Source: Lachnospiraceae bacterium UBA3821 (GTDB lineage Bacteria; Bacillota; Clostridia; Lachnospirales; Lachnospiraceae). Taken from it: DNA of 6,114 bases. The DNA lies in contig DFDT01000111.1 in assembly GCA_002368865.1 (NCBI GenBank), positions 1-6,114 on the forward strand. Direction: 5' to 3'. Under the pieces are notes generated by a model, which had not been told where the DNA came from, made no database searches, and was given only the letters and a program-made list of their open reading frames with translations. Positions within the stretch are counted from its first letter, which is position 1. Every line of letters begins with the position of its first letter. The position numbers and the translations under genes were made by a program. Positions 1 through 5,855 of the stretch are shown here, piece by piece.

Positions 1-2
1 AC

Positions 3-629
3 CTGATCGAGAAATATCAGAAGATATGCTATCAAAAGTATGGCATACACTTTGTACATGCCAGCGATGAGTGGTACATTCTGGCGGACAGAGAGCTCCC
101 GGAGGAAGCGCGGTATGACGGGTATCTGCAGCTGGAAAACGGCGTGGGTATGCTGCGGCTTCTCATGAATGAGTTTGCGGATGCCGTCGAGAGAAAACGC
201 GGGGATGCTCGAGTGAACGCGGCAGTAAAGTCGGCTGCGAACGGCGAAGACACGGAGAAGATCCGGTTATCCATGGCGACGGGACGATTGGCATATCCCT
301 ATATTCAGCGCATGTGCGACACAGTGATGCAGGAGTATCCTCAGATAGATATCCGGCTATATCCGATCCGAAATGATTTCTTCGGAGAGCGGATCACGGT
401 ATCCGGGCTTTTGACCGGTCAGGATCTTGCCGCGCAGCTGAAAAATGAGGAGTTAGGCAGAATGCTTCTTCTGCCGCAAAATGTCCTCAGAAGCGGAGAA
501 ACCGTGTTTCTGGATGATCTGACGGTGGCAGATCTGGAAGAAACTTTACAAGTTCCGATTTATATTGTAAAATCTAGTGGATATGATTTCCTCGACGGCA
601 TATTGGAAGCTGCTCTTGGCGAATGCTAA
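3..629 (+). CDS. DUF512 domain protein (radical SAM/PDZ type), C-terminal part only
   Basis: The reading frame is open from the first bases of the window to a TAA at 627-629, giving the last 208 residues; the start lies upstream of the window. The visible part matches the DUF512 region. It contains a HASDEWYILA segment, a LENGVGMLRLL segment, the signature NDFFGERITVSGLLTGQD, and near the C-terminus VFLDDLTVADLE. Proteins of this family normally carry an N-terminal PDZ-like domain and a radical-SAM-like iron-sulfur core ahead of this region; neither is in the window, so that part is family knowledge. The exact reaction is not established. In many Clostridia the gene sits directly before der, as here (63-nt gap), which suggests co-transcription. 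An internal ATG at 144 is in frame, but it lies inside the conserved domain and is not the start. Family assignment is confident; function is unknown. Confidence 0.88.
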   Translation: MIEKYQKICYQKYGIHFVHASDEWYILADRELPEEARYDGYLQLENGVGMLRLLMNEFADAVERKRGDARVNAAVKSAANGEDTEKIRLSMATGRLAYPYIQRMCDTVMQEYPQIDIRLYPIRNDFFGERITVSGLLTGQDLAAQLKNEELGRMLLLPQNVLRSGETVFLDDLTVADLEETLQVPIYIVKSSGYDFLDGILEAALGEC

Positions 630-692
630 AGAGGCACGGCAGATTGTCGGAACGGGAATAGTCAGGGTAAGTTTGAGAACAGGAGATTTGAA

Positions 693-2030
693 ATGGCGAA
701 GAAGAAATCCAAGCCGATCGTGGCGGTGGTGGGACGGCCCAATGTGGGGAAATCCACGCTGTTCAATGCGTTGGCAGGAGAAAATATATCGATTGTAAAA
801 GATACCCCCGGTATTACCAGGGATCGTATCTATGCGGATGTGAGTTGGTTGGATCGGAATTTCACGTTGATTGATACAGGCGGTATTGAGCCGGATTCCA
901 AGGATGTCATCCTTTCCCAGATGCGTATGCAGGCGGAGATCGCTATGGAGACAGCGGATGTGATCCTGTTTCTGGTGGATGTGAAGCAGGGGCTGCAGGA
1001 CGCGGATTCCAAAGTGGCTGATATGCTCAGACGATCTCAGAAACCGGTCGTGCTGGTGGTCAATAAGGTGGACAGTTTTGACAAGTATATGGCGGATGTC
1101 TACGAGTTCTACAATCTGGGTATCGGTGATCCTCATCCGATCTCGGCGGCAAACCGCATGGGACTGGGAGATATGCTGGATGAAGTTATGAAATACTTCC
1201 CAGAGGATGCCGGTGAGGAAGAGGAAGACGAGAGACCCCGTGTGGCAATCGTGGGAAAACCCAATGTGGGAAAATCCTCGCTGATCAACAAACTGTTGGG
1301 TGAGGACAGGCTGATCGTGTCCGATATTGCCGGAACCACGAGAGATGCGGTGGACACCGAGATCAGGTACAATCACAAAGAGTATGTTTTTATTGATACG
1401 GCCGGTCTGCGGCGCAAGAACAAGATCAAAGAAGAATTGGAGCGCTACATGATCATTCGTACGGTCAGCGCAGTGGAGCGCGCGCAGATCGTGGTGCTGG
1501 TGATCGACGCGGTGGAAGGCGTGACGGAGCAGGATGCGAAGATCGCAGGCATTGCCCATGACAGGGGAAAAGCGGTGATCATTGCTGTCAATAAATGGGA
1601 TGCGCTGGAAAAGGATGATAAGACCATCTATCGCTTTACGGAAAAGGTGAGAAATACGTTGTCCTTTATGCCGTATGCAGAGATCCTGTTTATTTCGGCA
1701 AAGACAGGCCAACGGTTGGACAAGTTATTTGAGACGATCGATATGGTCAGTGAGAATCATGCCATGCGTGTGGCTACCGGTGTGCTCAACGAGATTATGT
1801 CGGAGGCCGTGGCGATGCAGCAGCCGCCTTCGGATAAAGGCAAGAGACTGCGGCTGTATTATATCACGCAGGTTGCGGTGAAGCCCCCGACGTTCGTGAT
1901 TTTTGTGAACGACAAGGAGCTGATGCATTTCTCCTATACAAGATATATTGAGAATCAGATCAGGGATACGTTTGGGTTCCGGGGAACACCGTTGAAGTTT
2001 ATTATCAGAGAGCGTAATGAGGAAAAATAA
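693..2030 (+). CDS. der: Ribosome biogenesis GTPase Der (EngA)
   Basis: The product is a 445-residue double GTPase that acts in the cytoplasm during late assembly of the 50S ribosomal subunit. Two tandem G domains are intact. The first has P-loop GRPNVGKS (14-21), switch ITRDR (41-45), DTGG (61-64), NKVD (124-127) and an SA motif near 151. The second has GKPNVGKS (188-195), TTRD (215-218), DTAG (235-238), NKWD (300-303) and SAK (335-337). The domains are joined by an acidic linker (about 171-181, [11 protein letters not shown]). The C-terminal KH-like domain runs from about 354 to 440 ([13 protein letters not shown], then YIENQIR and [10 protein letters not shown]). Length is typical of the family. 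The ATG start is supported by AGGAG at 681-685 with a 7-nt spacer and by the conserved P-loop position. It sits 63 nt after the DUF512 gene and 32 nt before plsY, consistent with one operon. No key residue is missing. Confidence 0.98.
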   Translation: MAKKKSKPIVAVVGRPNVGKSTLFNALAGENISIVKDTPGITRDRIYADVSWLDRNFTLIDTGGIEPDSKDVILSQMRMQAEIAMETADVILFLVDVKQGLQDADSKVADMLRRSQKPVVLVVNKVDSFDKYMADVYEFYNLGIGDPHPISAANRMGLGDMLDEVMKYFPEDAGEEEEDERPRVAIVGKPNVGKSSLINKLLGEDRLIVSDIAGTTRDAVDTEIRYNHKEYVFIDTAGLRRKNKIKEELERYMIIRTVSAVERAQIVVLVIDAVEGVTEQDAKIAGIAHDRGKAVIIAVNKWDALEKDDKTIYRFTEKVRNTLSFMPYAEILFISAKTGQRLDKLFETIDMVSENHAMRVATGVLNEIMSEAVAMQQPPSDKGKRLRLYYITQVAVKPPTFVIFVNDKELMHFSYTRYIENQIRDTFGFRGTPLKFIIRERNEEK

Positions 2031-2062
2031 TAAGAGATAGATGAGGGATAAGAGGCATAGAT

Positions 2063-2755
2063 ATGGTACAGAGATTGATCTGTTTGGCGATTGGTTATTT
2101 GTTCGGTCTGTTTCAGACATCTTATTTTTACGGAAAGGCGCACGGCATTGATATCCGTGAATACGGAAGCGGTAACGCGGGTACCACCAACGCATTGCGG
2201 GTGCTGGGGAAAAAAGCCGGTGCGATCGTACTGATCGGTGATCTGTTCAAATGTATTATAGCGGTGGTCCTGACCAAATTGGTCTTTGGCCCGGTTTATC
2301 CGGAGATCAAGTATCTGCTTTGTCTGTATACGGGAGCAGGTGCGGTCCTGGGACACAATTTTCCGTTTTATATGGGATTTAAGGGGGGAAAAGGTGTGGC
2401 TGCCACAGGAGGGTTGATCTTGTCCTTTCACCCGTATTTTATTCCTACGGGACTGCTTTTGTTTTTTGGAAATTTCTTTATCACCCATTTGGTATCGCTG
2501 GGATCCCTTCTGGTGTATGTGGGCTTTATGATACAGATCGTGATCTGCGGGCAGTTGGGAGTGTTTTCGGGTGCGACCCAGGCGACGTTAAATGAGATGT
2601 ATGTGATCGTATTTTTGCTTTCGGCTATGGGATTCTGGCAGCACAGAGCAAATATCAAGCGTCTGCTCCGGGGAGAGGAGCGAAAAACTTATATTACGAA
2701 AAAGAATAAACTGGATGTGGAGCACAATACCGTAGACGGTGCTATAGAAAAATAA
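2063..2755 (+). CDS. plsY: Acyl-phosphate--glycerol-3-phosphate acyltransferase PlsY
   Basis: This is an integral membrane enzyme of 230 residues that transfers an acyl group from acyl-phosphate to sn-glycerol-3-phosphate, giving lysophosphatidic acid. The three PlsY active-site motifs are present: GSGNAGTTNALR (35-46), GHNFPFYMGFKGGKGVA (97-113, including the glycine-rich phosphate-binding loop), and HRANIKRLLRGEE (194-206). Hydrophobic segments near 4-22, 52-75, 84-98, 114-140, 143-168 and 178-193 fit the multi-helix topology. A polar tail of about 25 residues after the third motif makes the protein slightly longer than many relatives; it looks like a lineage-specific extension. AGAGG at 2051-2055 lies 7 nt before the ATG. 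The gene is 32 nt after der and 74 nt before gpsA, which supplies its substrate. The acyl-phosphate-forming PlsX is not in this window. Confidence 0.96.
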   Translation: MVQRLICLAIGYLFGLFQTSYFYGKAHGIDIREYGSGNAGTTNALRVLGKKAGAIVLIGDLFKCIIAVVLTKLVFGPVYPEIKYLLCLYTGAGAVLGHNFPFYMGFKGGKGVAATGGLILSFHPYFIPTGLLLFFGNFFITHLVSLGSLLVYVGFMIQIVICGQLGVFSGATQATLNEMYVIVFLLSAMGFWQHRANIKRLLRGEERKTYITKKNKLDVEHNTVDGAIEK

Positions 2756-2829
2756 ATTGACCGTATGAAATGCGGGGAAAATAAAAAGTGTGACTGTATT
2801 GAATCACAGGATAGACAGGGGGTATAAAC

Positions 2830-3843
2830 ATGGCAAAGATCACCATTTTGGGAGGCGGTACCTGGGGTATCGCGATTTCGGTATTACTGCACAATAACGG
2901 GCATGAGGTGACAGTGTGGTCGCCGGTTCAGTCCGAGTATGAAATGCTTTCTCAGAATCACGAGCATAAAATGCTGCCCGGCGTAAAGCTGCCGGATGAT
3001 ATGCAGTTTACCATGGATGACAAAGAGGCGGTTGCCGGCAGAGACCTGCTGGTGATGGCAGTGGCCAGCTCCTTTACCAGAGCCACTGCAGCCAGACTGA
3101 GCAAGCTGATCGCAAAGGATCAGAAGATCGTCAATGTGGCGAAGGGAATCGAAGAGAACACGCTGATGACCCTCTCCGAGATCATTGAGCAGGAGATTCC
3201 TCAGGCGGATGTGGCGGTACTTTCCGGGCCGTCCCATGCGGAGGAAGTAGGGCGCGGCATGCCGACCACCATTGTTGTGGGAGCGAAGAGTAAGGCAACG
3301 GCAGAGTACATACAGGATCTGTTTATGAGCGAAGTATTCCGTGTCTATATCAGTCCGGATATTCTGGGCATGGAGCTGGGCGGTGCGTTGAAAAATGTGG
3401 TGGCACTTGCGGCCGGTATGGCGGACGGTCTCGGTTACGGAGACAATACCAAGGCGGCTTTGATCACAAGAGGGATCACGGAAATCGCAAGGCTTGGCAC
3501 TGCTATGGGAGGAAAGGCCGAGACCTTCAACGGATTGTCCGGTATCGGGGATCTGATTGTGACCTGTGCTTCGATGCATTCCAGAAATCGTCGAGCCGGT
3601 ATCCTCATGGGACAGGGCAAGACCATGCAGGAAGCTATGGATGAGGTCAAGATGGTGGTGGAGGGTGTCTATTCCGCCAAAGCGGCTATGGGTTTGGCAA
3701 AAAAATACAACGTGCAGCTGCCGATCATTGAGCAGGTCAATGCAATCCTGTTTGAGAACAAGAGCGCAGCGGCTGCTGTGAAGGAATTGATGCTCCGGGA
3801 TAAGAAGACGGAGATATCGGATGATGCGTGGGAAAAACAATAA
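2830..3843 (+). CDS. gpsA: Glycerol-3-phosphate dehydrogenase [NAD(P)+] GpsA
   Basis: The product is a 337-residue cytoplasmic enzyme that reduces dihydroxyacetone phosphate to sn-glycerol-3-phosphate, the backbone for phospholipids and the acceptor used by PlsY just upstream. The N-terminal Rossmann fold starts with ITILGGGTWGIA (nucleotide-binding glycines at 8-13). AKGIE (104-108), LSGPSHAEEV (131-140), GGALKNVVALAAG (184-196, catalytic Lys188), NGLSGIGDLIVTC (234-246, Asp241) and SRNRR (251-255) are the expected substrate and catalytic motifs. In the AVPSQ-type motif the usual proline is alanine (AVASS, 77-81), a mild variation. AGGGG at 2818-2822 lies 7 nt before the ATG. Length is typical. 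The stop codon overlaps the A-run at the foot of the downstream terminator hairpin. The gene closes the housekeeping cluster. Confidence 0.97.
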   Translation: MAKITILGGGTWGIAISVLLHNNGHEVTVWSPVQSEYEMLSQNHEHKMLPGVKLPDDMQFTMDDKEAVAGRDLLVMAVASSFTRATAARLSKLIAKDQKIVNVAKGIEENTLMTLSEIIEQEIPQADVAVLSGPSHAEEVGRGMPTTIVVGAKSKATAEYIQDLFMSEVFRVYISPDILGMELGGALKNVVALAAGMADGLGYGDNTKAALITRGITEIARLGTAMGGKAETFNGLSGIGDLIVTCASMHSRNRRAGILMGQGKTMQEAMDEVKMVVEGVYSAKAAMGLAKKYNVQLPIIEQVNAILFENKSAAAAVKELMLRDKKTEISDDAWEKQ

Positions 3844-3884
3844 AAAAGGCTCCCGCCAAACAATTAGGGCGGGAGTTATTGATT
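3842..3884. terminator. Intrinsic terminator after gpsA, probably bidirectional
   Basis: A perfect 8-bp GC-rich stem, CTCCCGCC (3850-3857) with GGCGGGAG (3868-3875), closes a 10-nt loop. On the + strand it is followed by a broken T-rich tract (TTATTGATTTTATT), suitable for ending gpsA transcripts. On the - strand the same hairpin is followed by two C and six T (the A-run at 3842-3847), a better canonical terminator. It could therefore also stop transcripts coming from metF. The A-run overlaps the gpsA stop codon. Confidence 0.85.
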
Positions 3885-3908
3885 TTATTGTGTGTTTTGT
3901 GCTAGAAT
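3879..3908 (+). promoter_or_regulatory. SigA-type promoter of the 6S RNA candidate
   Basis: TTGATT (-35, 3879-3884) and TAGAAT (-10, 3903-3908) are separated by 18 bp. A TG dinucleotide at 3900-3901 makes an extended -10. The predicted start point is about 3914-3916, which coincides with the 5' strand of the closing stem of the RNA. The -35 hexamer sits in the T-rich tail of the gpsA terminator, so the RNA gene appears to be transcribed independently. Confidence 0.65.
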
Positions 3909-3913
3909 AAGAT

Positions 3914-4104
3914 TGTACTGAGTGGTTTGCCACTGGCCCGCGCCGGCTTCCAACCCTGACACCAGGAACTGACCATGATAACCCTGTAATGTGTAGGCAG
4001 CACTTACATTCCTGTGGACTGGAAATCAGAGACGTGTTACAGGTGCTTGGTAGGAGAATTGAATAATAGCCCCTAGAAAGTGGTAGCCGTGTTTTCTCGG
4101 GCAG
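3914..4104 (+). ncRNA. ssrS: Candidate 6S RNA (ssrS), about 190 nt
   Basis: This gap between convergent genes has no plausible protein frame but encodes a rod-shaped RNA with its own promoter and terminator. Pairings that I can trace: a closing stem of UG-U-CUGAG (3914-3922, one bulged A) with CUCGGGCA (4096-4103); an 8-position helix GGCUUCCA (3945-3952) with UGGUAGCC (4081-4088) containing one U-U mismatch; a large internal bubble (about 3953-3971 and 4052-4080); then ACCA (3972-3975) with UGGU (4048-4051) and CCUGUAA (3983-3989) with UUACAGG (4037-4043), capped by an apical region. Conserved closing-stem CUGAG/CUCGG sequences, a big central bubble resembling an open promoter, and a length near 190 nt are known traits of 6S RNA, which binds housekeeping RNA polymerase. 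Inside the bubble, CCUG (3955-3958) and CAGG (3963-3966) could form a small hairpin. RNase P, SRP RNA and tmRNA core motifs are absent. The identification rests on shape and short motifs, so another structured RNA is possible. Ends are approximate. Confidence 0.68.
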
Positions 4105-4137
4105 ATAGCCTACATCTGCCCGGGCGCGGTTTTTTTT
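4085..4137 (+). terminator. Intrinsic terminator of the 6S RNA candidate
   Basis: A strong hairpin has the upper stem CTCGGGCAGAT (4096-4106) with ATCTGCCCGGG (4114-4124, one G-T wobble) around a 7-nt loop. After a TTTT bulge (4092-4095) it continues with a lower stem AGCCGTG (4085-4091) with CGCGGTT (4125-4131). Eight T follow at 4130-4137. There is no T-run on the opposite strand, so it is directional. Its 5' arm is shared with the 3' strands of the closing and second helices of the RNA. Confidence 0.88.
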
Positions 4138-4152
4138 ATTGGGATGAATTTT

Positions 4153-5004
4153 TTATTTGATCGCTTCCACGATCTCTGCAGTGGTCTTGGGCTTGTTCAT
4201 GGAGTAAATATGAATGCCGTCCACGCCCACCTGCTTTAAGTCTAAGATCTGGCGGATGCAGTAGTCTATACCGGCTTTGCGCATATCCTCCGGATCGTCG
4301 CTGTACTTGGCAATGATGTCTGCCAGTGCTTTCGGAACACTGGAACCGGACAGTGAGATGGTAGTGCCGATCTGCTTTGCAGTGGTGATAGGCATAATGC
4401 CTGCATGGATCGGCAGGGTAATGCCTTTCTGGAGCGTCTTGTCCCGGAATGTGTAAAAATCATCGTTGTCAAAGAACATCTGGGTGATGAAGAAATCCGC
4501 ACCGCAATCCTGTTTTAATTTCAGATAGCGCAGATCGGCCTCCAGGCTGAAAGACTCCGGATGCTTTTCCGGATAGCAGGCTGCCGCAATCTCCAGATCG
4601 GTATTTTCTTTCAGAAAACGGATCATGTCATTGGCGTGGGCAAAGTCTCTGCTTTCAAACTGTTCATCCGTCATGTCTTTGGGTCTGTCGCCGCGCAGTG
4701 CCAGTACCTTTGATACATTTGCTTTTTTCAATTCCTCATAGACATTCATAAGCTCTTCTTTTTTATTGCCTACACAGGTCATATGTGCCAGTGCCGGAAT
4801 ATGCAGCGTATTCTGAATGTAAGAAGCGATGTCTATGGTCTTTTTGGAACGGCTTCCGCCGGCGCCATAGGTGACACTGATGAAAGCAGGCTCTAAGGCG
4901 CTCAATTTATTCAATACTTCGTAGGCCGCTTCGAATTCGTCCTCCTTTTTGGGCGGAAAGACCTCAAAGGATAATGTCTGATGGTAATGTGTAGTATGAG
5001 ACAT
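4153..5004 (-). CDS. metF: 5,10-methylenetetrahydrofolate reductase MetF
   Basis: The product is a 283-residue cytoplasmic flavoenzyme (TIM barrel) that reduces 5,10-methylene-THF to 5-methyl-THF, the methyl donor for methionine synthesis; in acetogens the same family serves the methyl branch of carbon fixation. Family motifs in order: LSFEVFPPKK (11-20, with the catalytic Glu14), FISVTYGAGGS (41-51), HMTCVG (74-79), LALRGDRP (101-108, the Asp of RGD contacts flavin or folate), AACYPEKHPES (141-151), CGADFFITQMFFD (167-179), IHAGIMPI (199-206) and GVDGIHIYSMN (260-270). Length fits the short bacterial type. I chose the ATG at 5002-5004 because GAGG lies 9 nt upstream and homology begins at once. 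A longer frame to 5097 would overlap the small upstream gene and adds only unrelated residues. It lies 26 nt after that small gene and converges on the 6S RNA region. Confidence 0.95.
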   Translation of the reverse strand: MSHTTHYHQTLSFEVFPPKKEDEFEAAYEVLNKLSALEPAFISVTYGAGGSRSKKTIDIASYIQNTLHIPALAHMTCVGNKKEELMNVYEELKKANVSKVLALRGDRPKDMTDEQFESRDFAHANDMIRFLKENTDLEIAAACYPEKHPESFSLEADLRYLKLKQDCGADFFITQMFFDNDDFYTFRDKTLQKGITLPIHAGIMPITTAKQIGTTISLSGSSVPKALADIIAKYSDDPEDMRKAGIDYCIRQILDLKQVGVDGIHIYSMNKPKTTAEIVEAIK

Positions 5005-5030
5005 GATGTTGTACCTCGTTTCTATAAGTT

Positions 5031-5204
5031 TTAACGTCCTCTTTTGAAAAAATAAAAAGCAGATAAGCCGGTCATTATCAAGGCGATGAGGAGCCACATG
5101 CCTCCCATAGAGCCTTCGGGATCCCTAAACTGCATAATCGCGTTTATATATCCAAATACAGCGGCGATCAGATAGATCACAGCACATAATTTTACCTTAT
5201 TCAT
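5031..5204 (-). CDS. Small two-helix membrane protein upstream of metF
   Basis: A 57-residue frame begins at an ATG (5202-5204) with a perfect AGGAGG (5214-5219) 9 nt upstream and ends with TAA at 5031-5033. The protein starts MNKVKLCAVIYLIAAVFGYI, giving a first membrane helix at about 6-25. A short loop (QFRDPEGSMGG, 25-35) follows, then a second helix at about 36-53 (MWLLIALIMTGLSAFYFF), and it ends in a basic tail KRGR. By the positive-inside rule both ends are probably cytoplasmic. I do not recognise the family. The 26-nt gap to metF and the promoter found only upstream of this frame suggest both genes share one mRNA. Good ribosome binding site and clean topology support a real gene; its function is unknown. 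Confidence 0.72.
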   Translation of the reverse strand: MNKVKLCAVIYLIAAVFGYINAIMQFRDPEGSMGGMWLLIALIMTGLSAFYFFKRGR

Positions 5205-5254
5205 TCAGAATGACCTCCTAAAAATAAAGGTTCAGATTTAAAAATATCAGACTA

Positions 5255-5283
5255 ATGATAGCATGAACCGAACCGAAACGCAA
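5255..5283 (-). promoter_or_regulatory. Predicted SigA-type promoter for the small membrane gene and metF
   Basis: Read on the - strand, TTGCGT (-35, at 5278-5283) and TATCAT (-10, at 5255-5260) are exactly 17 bp apart. The start point would fall near 5247-5249, leaving a leader of about 43 nt before the small gene. No SAM, T-box or cobalamin riboswitch would fit in such a short leader. The -35 element lies inside an 18-bp palindrome, and the spacer holds a tandem GAACC repeat. Confidence 0.55.
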
Positions 5284-5293
5284 GCTTGCGTTT
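5276..5293. promoter_or_regulatory. Perfect 18-bp palindrome, candidate operator
   Basis: AAACGCAAGCTTGCGTTT reads identically on both strands. It covers the predicted -35 hexamer of the small gene-metF promoter, so a dimeric protein bound here would block or contact RNA polymerase. It is a gapless dyad without a loop and lacks a following T-run, so a DNA operator is more likely than a terminator. No regulator gene is in the window and the sequence matches no operator that I recognise. Confidence 0.5.
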
Positions 5294-5345
5294 GCCGGTG
5301 AAATAGTGTAACATAAGACTAACTGGTACGAGAGAATGTGATTGA

Positions 5346-5380
5346 AATAATGCAATATAAATAAAATAATGTAATAAAAA
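5346..5380 (+). repeat. Pair of 16-bp AT-rich repeats (copies 1 and 2)
   Basis: AATAATGCAATATAAA (5346-5361) and AATAATGTAATAAAAA (5365-5380) share the consensus AATAATGYAAYANAAA and start 19 bp apart. They end 64 bp before the ATG of the 109-residue membrane protein. Two more copies lie at 5811-5841, before the next gene. The AT-richness means part of the match could be compositional, but the shared TAATGYAA core argues for a real repeat. Confidence 0.5.
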
Positions 5381-5444
5381 TGGTCTATTTTACATTTGTG
5401 TTGCTGGTATGACAAATCGAAGTAAGTCGAGAGGAGAAGTTGAC

Positions 5445-5774
5445 ATGAGCGGAGCAGAAAGCGGGTTCATAATATGGGTAGTAGTTGGTTTAGCTATTAT
5501 TTGTATTGGAATAAGAGCCTTGTTTTCCCAAAAGACAGTGGGATTTTGGGCTAACATAAATCCGATTTCGGTAAACGATACAAAAGGATATAATCGTGCA
5601 ACAGGTAAGCTGTTTATTAGTTATGGTATGATTTTTGTTATTTTAGGAACACCATTATTAAGTGGGCAAAATAGTCCATATTTACTACTGTCAGTGCTGG
5701 GTGTAATGATTGAAACAATAGTGACGATGGCTATTTATAGTTTAGTTGTCGAAAAGAAGTATGGTGAGAAATAA
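5445..5774 (+). CDS. Three-helix small membrane protein, unknown function
   Basis: The 109-residue product has a first membrane helix at about 8-27. A conserved-looking hydrophilic stretch follows (28-54: VGFWANINPISVNDTKGYNRATGK), then a second helix at about 55-73 and a third at about 79-101, ending EKKYGEK. The pattern of helix, then a GF..N..P..V.D.KGYN-like segment, then two helices resembles small uncharacterised Firmicutes membrane proteins (DUF3784/SdpI-C-like), but I cannot fix the family. I chose the ATG at 5445 because AGGAG (5432-5436) sits 8 nt before it; an in-frame ATG at 5409 has no ribosome binding site. Base composition is clearly more AT-rich than in the der-plsY-gpsA cluster, which may indicate later acquisition. 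It is 81 nt before the AAA+ ATPase gene. It is divergent from the metF unit. Confidence 0.8.
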   Translation: MSGAESGFIIWVVVGLAIICIGIRALFSQKTVGFWANINPISVNDTKGYNRATGKLFISYGMIFVILGTPLLSGQNSPYLLLSVLGVMIETIVTMAIYSLVVEKKYGEK

Positions 5775-5810
5775 ATAATTTCCGGTTTGTATAACAGAAA
5801 CACTTAAAAA

Positions 5811-5841
5811 AATAATGTAATAGAAAATAATGCAACAGAAA
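5811..5841 (+). repeat. Pair of 16-bp AT-rich repeats (copies 3 and 4)
   Basis: AATAATGTAATAGAAA (5811-5826) and AATAATGCAACAGAAA (5826-5841) fit the same consensus AATAATGYAAYANAAA as the pair at 5346-5380, overlapping by one base. They end just before the GAGGG ribosome binding site of the ATPase gene. The order of the GTAA and GCAA variants is reversed relative to the first pair. Confidence 0.5.
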
Positions 5842-5855
5842 TGAGGGCAAATAAA

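Noticed and set aside
546..1712. Long open frame (388 residues) on the - strand opposite der
   Set aside because: It is a shadow of der codon usage: no ribosome binding site, histidine/arginine-rich composition and no recognisable domain, while the + strand encodes a fully intact Der.
2789..2808. CRP-type binding site
   Set aside because: The TGTGA and TCACA arms are 10 nt apart rather than the 6 nt of a CRP site, and the site is inside an operon.
2884..3933. Long open frame (349 residues) on the - strand opposite gpsA
   Set aside because: It is antisense to an intact GpsA, with shadow-like composition and no domain. Its first part would also run through the bidirectional terminator.
3926..4090. 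Cobalamin riboswitch or T-box in the gpsA-metF gap
   Set aside because: GCCACTG at 3929 and TGGTAGCC at 4081 recall B12-box and T-box fragments, but the surrounding conserved elements are missing, the order is wrong, and no sense-oriented gene follows.
5005..5097. Extended N-terminus for metF starting at 5097
   Set aside because: The extra 31 residues match nothing in MetF and overlap the well-supported small membrane gene; the ATG at 5004 has a GAGG at proper spacing.
5218..5415. 65-residue frame on the - strand upstream of the small membrane gene
   Set aside because: It covers the predicted promoter, the palindrome and the AT-rich repeats, lacks a ribosome binding site and has low-complexity content.
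5409..5444. Upstream ATG for the three-helix membrane protein
   Set aside because: No ribosome binding site precedes 5409, whereas AGGAG sits 8 nt before the ATG at 5445.
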